Part shown: in pieces, positions 1 through 5,787 of the stretch
Layout: the number at the start of each line of letters is the position of its first letter
Numbering within the stretch: the stretch's first letter is position 1
From: Kiritimatiellia bacterium
GTDB taxonomy: Bacteria; Verrucomicrobiota; Kiritimatiellia; RFP12; UBA1067
Assembly (NCBI GenBank): GCA_024405255.1
Contig: JAKSOY010000260.1
Location: 1 to 5,787 of the forward strand
Direction of reading: 5' to 3'
Length of the DNA: 5,787 bases
The notes under the pieces: generated by a model
Database searches by the model: none
The model's input: only the letters and a program-made list of their open reading frames with translations
Told to the model about the DNA's origin: nothing
Position numbers and translations under genes: made by a program

Positions 1-824
1 ACATCTACGTGCGAGAACTGCGGATTCGGACTTTTTACCGTTCGCGCCCAAAGCCATGCGATGACGGTGAGCTTCTGTCCCACATACGGCTTGAGGTCAG
101 GGCGGTCAACGGCCATTTCAGGTGTGATCTCCACTTCGGGATAGAGGTGCCCGATGCGCTTCTTCGCTTCCTCACGCATCCAATGTCCATAGCGGCGCAC
201 ATCCTCGGCAAGCCCTGTTGCTCCCGGCCACGCCTTATTCGTGAGTGGCGGCTGTTCGCCCTCGGGAATCGGACCGATGGGCGCACGACCGGCGAACTTC
301 GGCGGAATCTCGATCATCGCCTTGTTGATCGTGACGGCAACGGGGTTGAGATCGCTCGCGTAGGATTCAAGGCCAAGCCGCTGTGCCTCCAAGGGCAGCG
401 CCCCGCCGCCCGCGAAGGGATCGTGGAAGCCCGGCAAGACCTCCGGATTGAAACCTGGCACCCCCTCGTTCATCTTGCACGTATCTCGCCAACTGTCCCA
501 AATCGCCTCACGCGCACGATTCAGCACCGCCTCGTTCGTCGTGTTCTCCCATTTGACGAGATCGCGGATGATGTCGAAGAGCTTTTCGCGCTTTTGCTGC
601 GCCTGTTCCTTGGTGAGTCCGGCGCGATAGCCGCGCTCGCCGCCTGGGTCGTTCACCATCTGCGCGAAGATCACGGCACGGGCGGAGGCGAGCGGACGAC
701 GCGCCCACCAAAGGTGGAGCGTCGAGGGGTGTCCGTGACGGATCGATTTCTCACGGGCACAAGCCGCGTTGATGTCGTCCAGCGGCAGGGCGACTTCGAT
801 GAGTTTCTTTGGTGCCTTGATCAT
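1..824 (-). CDS. DUF1156 adenine-specific DNA methyltransferase, N-terminal part (3' end beyond window)
   Basis: Reading the minus strand from the ATG at 824 gives 274 codons with no stop before the left edge, so the C-terminal part is missing. Residues 8-60 carry the DUF1156 signature: [20 protein letters not shown] followed by [20 protein letters not shown] and [11 protein letters not shown]. Residues 135-141 (DPFAGGG) are the SAM-binding motif I, and ASDLNPVAV (156-164) is the acidic strand-2 motif. In this family (COG1743-like, usually about 900-1000 residues) the enzyme transfers a methyl group from SAM to adenine N6; its DPPY-type catalytic motif should lie beyond the window. The ATG follows the nuclease gene's stop after 12 bases, has no clear Shine-Dalgarno, and is the only start before the in-frame TAA at 837-839, so translation is probably coupled. 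Near the cut end, [14 protein letters not shown] stands where many relatives begin a Cys-rich zinc ribbon. The inferred role is self-DNA modification in an R-M-like system; the family call is firm, the target base is inferred. Confidence 0.93.
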   Translation of the reverse strand, partial: MIKAPKKLIEVALPLDDINAACAREKSIRHGHPSTLHLWWARRPLASARAVIFAQMVNDPGGERGYRAGLTKEQAQQKREKLFDIIRDLVKWENTTNEAVLNRAREAIWDSWRDTCKMNEGVPGFNPEVLPGFHDPFAGGGALPLEAQRLGLESYASDLNPVAVTINKAMIEIPPKFAGRAPIGPIPEGEQPPLTNKAWPGATGLAEDVRRYGHWMREEAKKRIGHLYPEVEITPEMAVDRPDLKPYVGQKLTVIAWLWARTVKSPNPQFSHVD

Positions 825-852
825 GGTGAAAACGGATTAGACGGTGAAACGG
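825..852 (-). repeat. Short imperfect direct repeat straddling the nuclease stop codon
   Basis: On the plus strand GGTGAAAACGG (825-835) and GGTGAAACGG (843-852) differ by a single A, with only seven bases between them. In the coding sense the first copy covers the last codons of the nuclease gene and the second is the leader just before the methyltransferase ATG. The TAA stop lies between them. This looks like a small local duplication that built the gene junction; a chance resemblance is possible at this length. Confidence 0.5.
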
Positions 853-1838
853 GGTGGCTTACCCGCGACGATGGCGGCGAGGAAGTCGTCGAGCGGACAG
901 GACGGCAGGTTCTGAAGACTCACGTGATAGACGAGCTTCGTAATGCCGCCGGGAAAGCGTCCGCCCGGAAACTGCTCCGGCGTGATCCGCGGGAAGTTGC
1001 CGTCGATCTCGAAGACAAGCGGATTGCCGAGGATGTGGTACGGTCTCTGCCAGGCGAAGTCGCCCTCCACGAAATGGCTCTTCGCGAGCTTCTCCATGAT
1101 CACCGGACGCGGCGAGCCGAAGTCCTTCACGCACGATTCAAGCGTCAGGTCGCCCGAATCCTCCATCGGGAAGTAAACGACGTAAAGCGGCTTCGTCCCC
1201 GTCGGACTCAGCTGATGTTCGCTTGAAATCACAAGTTCGCCCTTCTTCGTTTCCGTATCGCCGTGAAGATGGCTCTTGCATTCGAGCGACATCGTGGCAA
1301 GTTCGAAGTCATGCGTCCCGGCGTCGGGTCCGCGATACTCCGTCTCGGGGTGCGCCATCAGTCCTGCGGCCCGCAGCTTGTTGACGAGGTAGAGTTCGGC
1401 GATGTACGGATAGGGCCGCAGGTCGGAGGCCTTGTCACCGGACATCTCGATCACGCGCTCCGCCCAGCCCCAAGGATCTGCGACCAGCGCGGCGCGGGAA
1501 CCGTTCTCGTCCTTTGTGAAGGCGATCAGTGCATTTGCAAAGGACTCCATCTTGACCGGATCGGCAAGGTCGGTCTCTGCGACATCCACGGTCAGCGTGA
1601 GGAAGTTCCCCGCCTTGCGCGGCAGGGCGTTGTCGCCTTCGAGAAGGTAGCTCCGCCCCGGGTGGACGTTGTGGATGTTCACATAGGTGTCGCCCGTCGG
1701 AATCGCCGCGCCGATGAAGTTACCCTTGCGGAAGAGGTCGAATCCGTCGAACGCGCTCACATCCCCCGACTGGATGCGCAGAGCGCGGTAGGCGATGGAT
1801 TGCTTGATCTGTTCAAGAGTCTGTGTCTGTCCGTTCAT
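837..1838 (-). CDS. PD-(D/E)XK nuclease-fold protein, DUF4420 type
   Basis: This 333-residue protein is the likely nuclease subunit of the operon. Residues 144-210 look like the core seen in proteins annotated 'PD-(D/E)XK motif protein' (DUF4420): PYIAELYLVNKL with E148, then GTHDFEL with D177, then SLECKS with E186 and K188 (the ExK pair), then a beta strand ending in SSEHQL (205-210), which is typical just after the catalytic Lys. These residues would bind Mg2+ and cut DNA; activity itself is inferred. Residues 1-140 form a mixed alpha/beta N-terminal region (YVNIHNVHPGRSYLLEG) and 240-333 a C-terminal region, neither with a motif I can name. No signal peptide or membrane segment is present, so it should be cytoplasmic. 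The length is usual for the family. The ATG at 1838 is supported by an AAGGAG five bases upstream. The gene lies 10 bases behind the Z1 gene and 12 before the methyltransferase, in the same frame as the latter. Confidence 0.85.
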   Translation of the reverse strand: MNGQTQTLEQIKQSIAYRALRIQSGDVSAFDGFDLFRKGNFIGAAIPTGDTYVNIHNVHPGRSYLLEGDNALPRKAGNFLTLTVDVAETDLADPVKMESFANALIAFTKDENGSRAALVADPWGWAERVIEMSGDKASDLRPYPYIAELYLVNKLRAAGLMAHPETEYRGPDAGTHDFELATMSLECKSHLHGDTETKKGELVISSEHQLSPTGTKPLYVVYFPMEDSGDLTLESCVKDFGSPRPVIMEKLAKSHFVEGDFAWQRPYHILGNPLVFEIDGNFPRITPEQFPGGRFPGGITKLVYHVSLQNLPSCPLDDFLAAIVAGKPPRFTV

Positions 1839-1843
1839 ATCCG

Positions 1844-1849
1844 CTCCTT
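1844..1849 (-). promoter_or_regulatory. Ribosome binding site of the PD-(D/E)XK gene, overlapping the Z1 stop codon
   Basis: In the coding sense the junction reads TGAAGGAGCGGATATG. The AAGGAG Shine-Dalgarno begins with the final A of the Z1 gene's TGA stop and lies five bases ahead of the ATG. This fixes the start of the nuclease gene and suggests that ribosomes finishing Z1 reinitiate here, tying the amounts of the two proteins together. Confidence 0.85.
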
Positions 1850-4800
1850 CACGGCATCACGTATGTTACGGGTTTCTTGCTGACGACCTGAATCCCCTTC
1901 GCGGCGATCACGGCCTGTGTGAACGCCGCGCTCCACTTTTCGCTGACGTGGGCATGTCCGCCGCGGCGCACATAGACGAGCGGGAACACCCCCTCCAGCT
2001 TGCTGTTCTCGGCCATGATCTGCGTCGCGAGGTCGCGCTCCTCGTGCGGATTGTGGTCGCCGAGGATCTCAACAGCGCGATCCACCACGAATTCGCCGAG
2101 TCGCGCGACGGGATCCGTCGCCCAGGAAAGATGATAGTAGGCGTCGCTTCCGGGGATCTTCGCGTACTGCGAACCGCTCGGTGGGCGGGCGATGTTCTGG
2201 TTGAAGAAGTCCGCATCGCAATTCGCAAGACGCGCAATCACACGCTCGCGAAGACCGCCACCGGGCGTCAGGGGAAAGCCGTTCTCGAAAAGGACGTCCT
2301 CGACCGCCTTGACGAAATCGGTGATCGGCGGCTTGGGCGGTCGGCCAGACGGCGGGAGCCCCGCGGCGACGGCATGGAACTCGTCTGGCAGATGGTGCGG
2401 CCAGTAGAACGCATGGGCGATAAGCGGTGCTGTAGTTGCCTCCGTACCCTGCGGAGGCGTCAGCAGGTAGATCTGCAAAGTCGGACGCTTGTGAACGGCG
2501 TTCTCGTGTACGTTCTCACGGTACTTTCCGGCTGAGCGGTTGCGAAAGCCCTCGGGGAGGCAATCGCGCAGACAGGGCGGAACCTCAATGCGCGGATCGG
2601 CATGGACCGCATCGAGAAGCGCAAGGACGCGTCCCTTCACGTCTGCCCCCGAATAGGCCGCGAGTGCCGTCTCGAACTGCGTGGGCAAGGCGCCGCCGTT
2701 CGCCAGTGTCTTGCGTTCGATCACACCCACGACATCATCAATCGCCTCCCGGACGAACTCCTCGTCCGTCAGGTTGATTTCATCCGTCGGGATCATCGCG
2801 TAGAAGGCCGTATCGGATCGGACAGACGTGTAATGGGCGACCCCGTTGCGAACGACGACCGTCGCCGGGTTGCCGCTCGCGATTTCGCGGTCTGCGCCGA
2901 TTAGATAGGACGCGCCACGGTGAGAGGCCGGTTCGCCGATCACGACATCCCACATGAGATCAGCGGGATCGTCCGCCTCCGCGTTTTCGATTTCGCGCAA
3001 GAGCGACCGCAGCACGAGCTGCGAGCGTTCGGGATAGTCCGGGGTAAGTGAAGAAAGATATGCGGCCACGGTCTCCTTCGGCACCTTGCACCAGAGCGGG
3101 AACGTGTTGTAGATGCGGAAGTCCGAGGCGGGACGGAACATCTGTGTTCCGAGAGAGGCGATGAAACCCTTGGCGCAGGCATAGATGTTCTCTATATGCT
3201 CGCGGCTGATCGAAATGTCGTCCGTCGTCGCAGTCGTGCCGTTTGGCAAATTCATCAGGCTTTGCGCCCGTGCGCGGCCCGAAAGCTTGCGACCCCAGCA
3301 GTAGATCTGCTGGTAGTGCGCCGGATCGCACGGCGAGAATCCCGCGGCGAAGTTCTCCTGCATGCTTTCGTGCATGCGCCGTTCGACAATGGCTGTTTTC
3401 TTCAGCTCCGCGACCGTCGCATCCGTCATCCAAAGGCGCGGCAGAAGCTCGTAGTTCTCGCGGTAGCCGAACCAGCGGCCCATCTGCGTCAGCGTATCGA
3501 CGGCCACGGTCTTGCGCACACGGTCGAAGTAGCTCACGGTGAGACCGGTCAGGGTCAGTCCGCGTGAGATCGTGTTGCCGCCGCAGACGATCCAGAGGTG
3601 GTCGCCGTCGAGTTCGTCCTTGTAATCGCCGACCTGGTTGTAGCGGTCCTGCTGCGCACGGTTCGCCTCGTTCTGGGAGTTGATCACGATGGCGTGGACC
3701 TTGGTCGCGTAGTTGTCGAGGAAGTGTCGGACATCGCTCTCGATATCCGCCCACGCGGGATAATCCGCAATGTCGCCGTAATCCTCCGTGCCGCCTGTCG
3801 AATTGAAAAGCGCCATGAACATCGGCTTGGTGAACGAAGCCGTGAGGTCATTCCACGTCGCCTTGCACCGCGACATGAAATCGTCGCGATCCGTCGGCGT
3901 GGCGCAACGGGCGTCAAGATACCGCCTGATGGCCGCGACCTGATCGGAATGCGAATCACGCTTCTGCGAAATGTTGACGAGCATCGTCGTCCAGCGGTAA
4001 TCGAGTTCCTTGAGCTTCTTCGCCTTTGCCGCATCATCGAGATCGGAGCGGGCTGTGATCCGCGGAACGTACTTCTCGCGGCGGAACCACTTGCGGGCAC
4101 CGGCCGTGCAGAAGGCCCACGCCAAAGCGCGGCGCATGGAATCCCACGAGCCGGTATAGGCCGGATCCTTGCAGGTATAGCACAGGTCGGAATCGGGCGG
4201 AGAGACCTCAAGGATCGCGGGCGGTGAGACCTCGCGGTCCTTGATCTTCTGTATCGGCTTCAGGACGAAGCGGACATCCTCATCGCCGATCGGATCGACG
4301 ATCTTCATGTTCGCCGCCGGATCCTTCAGGTCGCACCCGAAGATGCGGTCGAGACCGAAGTAGCGCGGCGAAAGCTGAAGCGACTTGATGAAGTCCGCGT
4401 AAAGAGGCGTCTCGTCCGGACGCTCGTTGAGAATACAGGCGTAGGGCGTGGCGGTGTAGGCGATGTAGGCGCACCGCTGGAACGCAAACGTATAATCGTT
4501 TGAATCGAGCGGCCGGTCGATGAGCTTGCAGATCCGGCTGCTGATCGCACTGCGGTCTTCGGCGACATCGAAGACGGTCCGAAGAAGCTTCAGGAACGTT
4601 CCCATCGTCCGCGTGCCGTTGCCGCGCGGCCTGTAGAAGTAGCGGCGCACGTCCTCCGCTACATCCATCGGATGGTTGTCCGCATCCGATGGACGGACAA
4701 GAAGATCAAGAACTTCGCGAAATCTGTCGTTGCCCAGAATCGCATTGCGCTTGTCCGCAAGTGTTCCGGGGCCGTCGAGGAAGGCACGAATGTCGCGGAT

Positions 4801-5784
4801 GTCGCAATCGAGCTTGCTGCCGGGATCATGCTCCGCCTCCTTGAACTTGCCCTCGATATACGACTGAAGCCCGTCAACCCAGTCGGCGAGATCGGAAAAG
4901 TCCCATTCCGAATCGTCTTCGTCGCGGATGACGGCGACAAGGTCCTCCACTTCACCGTCCGAAAAGACCTTGCTGCTTCCGGCGTTCGAGTCCGGCGTCG
5001 CGTTATCCGCCTCGTCATCGACGACAAGTACGCGCATGTGCTGGGCAAGGTGGGCGTTCTCGGTCAGCCAGTTGAGGATGTTCTCAAGGTTGTTCCGCTG
5101 CTTCATCGCCACGCCCCAGAAGAACGTGGAGCCGGTAGCTGAAAGGATTGCCGTCGGCGAAGGGATCTTCGCGCTGCTGCGGAAGTTCAGCATCTGCCCG
5201 TCATACGCCTTCGCGCGGAAGAAGTCCTTTTCGATACGTGTCTGCGTCTGGTCGGCGAGCGCGGTGCTTGGGCTCGTCAGCACGATGATGACGTTGTAGC
5301 CCTCATCAACCGCCTTCAGCATCAGCCCGATGTAATTGCGGGTCTTTCCCGACTGGACGCGGCCGACGACAAGACCGTTCACGCGCTGGCGTGTCGGCTC
5401 GCGACCCGCAAGTATCTCATTCATCCGGGCGAGGATCGACTCCACATCGGCCTCTGTGCGACCGCCGTCACCGGCAAGCGACCCGACGTAGGTGTCGAAG
5501 TAGGACGGGCGGTTCGGGAGCGGGATCGGAGCCGGTGCCGGGTACGGCAGGGACAGCGACATGTAATGGATATCGCCGTCATACATCTGTTCAACGGCAT
5601 CCGAATACTGAAGCTGCGTCAGCGTGATGTCGGCCAATTCGACAAACGGATGCGCCGCGTTGAATCCGACGACCGCCGCCGCGCCTGCCGCCTGTTGCTC
5701 GACGTCGGCGAGGAACTCGTGATAGTCGGAAATGCCCTGGCAATCGGCCTTCGTCACGCCGTTGACCTTCTTCAGGTGTACCAT
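1849..5784 (-). CDS. Z1-domain superfamily II helicase-like ATPase, unusually long
   Basis: A 1311-residue protein with the motor motifs of the Z1 family: Walker A GRVQSGKT (141-148), Walker B VLVVDDEAD (252-260), motif III-like YTATPYA (443-449), motif IV-like HAIVINSQN (697-705), motif V-like GGNTISRGLTLTGL (735-748), and motif VI-like DTLTQMGRWFGYR (763-775) with the likely arginine finger R770. The Z1 domain proper spans roughly 548-800. Known Z1 proteins (about 900-1000 residues) occur in restriction-modification islands and are thought to use ATP to move along or remodel DNA. Odd parts: a 75-residue N-terminal segment and a proline-rich linker (80-93); about 180 residues between motifs II and III, including an acidic stretch (276-305); and an unassigned C-terminal tail from about 1150. 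It is soluble, with no membrane segment. The ATG at 5784 is 3 bases from the window edge, the preceding in-frame codon is CTG, and no ribosome site or upstream stop can be seen, so the true start may lie further upstream. Confidence 0.93.
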   Translation of the reverse strand: MVHLKKVNGVTKADCQGISDYHEFLADVEQQAAGAAAVVGFNAAHPFVELADITLTQLQYSDAVEQMYDGDIHYMSLSLPYPAPAPIPLPNRPSYFDTYVGSLAGDGGRTEADVESILARMNEILAGREPTRQRVNGLVVGRVQSGKTRNYIGLMLKAVDEGYNVIIVLTSPSTALADQTQTRIEKDFFRAKAYDGQMLNFRSSAKIPSPTAILSATGSTFFWGVAMKQRNNLENILNWLTENAHLAQHMRVLVVDDEADNATPDSNAGSSKVFSDGEVEDLVAVIRDEDDSEWDFSDLADWVDGLQSYIEGKFKEAEHDPGSKLDCDIRDIRAFLDGPGTLADKRNAILGNDRFREVLDLLVRPSDADNHPMDVAEDVRRYFYRPRGNGTRTMGTFLKLLRTVFDVAEDRSAISSRICKLIDRPLDSNDYTFAFQRCAYIAYTATPYACILNERPDETPLYADFIKSLQLSPRYFGLDRIFGCDLKDPAANMKIVDPIGDEDVRFVLKPIQKIKDREVSPPAILEVSPPDSDLCYTCKDPAYTGSWDSMRRALAWAFCTAGARKWFRREKYVPRITARSDLDDAAKAKKLKELDYRWTTMLVNISQKRDSHSDQVAAIRRYLDARCATPTDRDDFMSRCKATWNDLTASFTKPMFMALFNSTGGTEDYGDIADYPAWADIESDVRHFLDNYATKVHAIVINSQNEANRAQQDRYNQVGDYKDELDGDHLWIVCGGNTISRGLTLTGLTVSYFDRVRKTVAVDTLTQMGRWFGYRENYELLPRLWMTDATVAELKKTAIVERRMHESMQENFAAGFSPCDPAHYQQIYCWGRKLSGRARAQSLMNLPNGTTATTDDISISREHIENIYACAKGFIASLGTQMFRPASDFRIYNTFPLWCKVPKETVAAYLSSLTPDYPERSQLVLRSLLREIENAEADDPADLMWDVVIGEPASHRGASYLIGADREIASGNPATVVVRNGVAHYTSVRSDTAFYAMIPTDEINLTDEEFVREAIDDVVGVIERKTLANGGALPTQFETALAAYSGADVKGRVLALLDAVHADPRIEVPPCLRDCLPEGFRNRSAGKYRENVHENAVHKRPTLQIYLLTPPQGTEATTAPLIAHAFYWPHHLPDEFHAVAAGLPPSGRPPKPPITDFVKAVEDVLFENGFPLTPGGGLRERVIARLANCDADFFNQNIARPPSGSQYAKIPGSDAYYHLSWATDPVARLGEFVVDRAVEILGDHNPHEERDLATQIMAENSKLEGVFPLVYVRRGGHAHVSEKWSAAFTQAVIAAKGIQVVSKKPVTYVMP

Positions 5785-5787
5785 CAG

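Noticed and set aside
825..836. Possible promoter or terminator between the nuclease and methylase genes
   Set aside because: The gap is 12 bases, too short for either, and has no T-run or -10-like box.
9..1226. 405-codon open frame on the plus strand
   Set aside because: It is codon-aligned with the minus-strand methylase and nuclease genes, which share a frame, so antisense stops arise only from TTA, CTA or TCA sense codons, rare in this GC-rich DNA. It ends exactly at a TCA Ser codon of the nuclease. The protein is Arg-rich with no recognisable domain.
1795..2535. 246-codon open frame on the plus strand
   Set aside because: It lies antisense to the Z1 C-terminus and the nuclease start, crosses a real gene junction, and its product has no domain I recognise; a GC-bias shadow.
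3360..3377. GCATGC repeated twice with a six-base spacer, able to form a small hairpin
   Set aside because: It sits within the Z1 coding sequence (RMHESMQ) where Met-His and Ser-Met codons explain it; the stem is too short to be a terminator and has no U-tract.
2960..3754. 264-codon open frame on the minus strand inside the Z1 gene
   Set aside because: It is an out-of-frame reading of Z1 motif IV-VI coding sequence, with low-complexity Arg-rich composition and no motif.
3598..4227. 209-codon open frame on the plus strand
   Set aside because: It lies wholly antisense to the conserved Z1 core and gives a Val/Arg/Ile-rich product without a recognisable motif or ribosome site.

Overview
The window holds one tightly packed operon on the minus strand: three genes fill essentially all 5787 bases. 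The order of transcription (right to left) is a very long Z1-domain superfamily II helicase-like ATPase, a PD-(D/E)XK nuclease-fold protein of the DUF4420 type, and the N-terminal part of a DUF1156-type (COG1743-like) adenine-specific DNA methyltransferase that runs off the left edge. The gaps between genes are only 10 and 12 bases. No promoter, terminator, RNA gene, transposon or CRISPR array is visible.

Region by region: bases 1-824 encode the methyltransferase start, with the DUF1156 signature and the SAM-binding motif. Its DPPY-type catalytic motif would lie beyond the window. Bases 837-1838 encode the nuclease-like protein, with an E...D...ExK core followed by an SSEHQL block. Bases 1849-5784 encode the Z1 protein, with Walker A GRVQSGKT, Walker B DDEAD, YTATPYA, and a motif VI-like QMGRWFGYR. 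The right edge is 3 bases beyond the Z1 start codon, so upstream operon members, or a longer N-terminus, cannot be seen.

Taken together this looks like a restriction-modification-like anti-phage or anti-plasmid system: a DNA-translocating ATPase, a nuclease and a modifying enzyme. Z1 and DUF4420 proteins are known companions in R-M-type islands, where the described partners are a MutL/MORC-like ATPase and a C5-cytosine methylase. DUF1156 methylases are better known next to DUF499 ATPases. Finding Z1 and DUF4420 directly joined to a DUF1156 methylase is the most interesting aspect of the window; that it is a new combination is inference.

The DNA is GC-rich (roughly 60% by eye), with strong use of C/G third positions and few TTA, CTA or TCA codons. 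This explains the long antisense open frames. It fits a GC-rich bacterium, but no gene here allows a phylum to be named.
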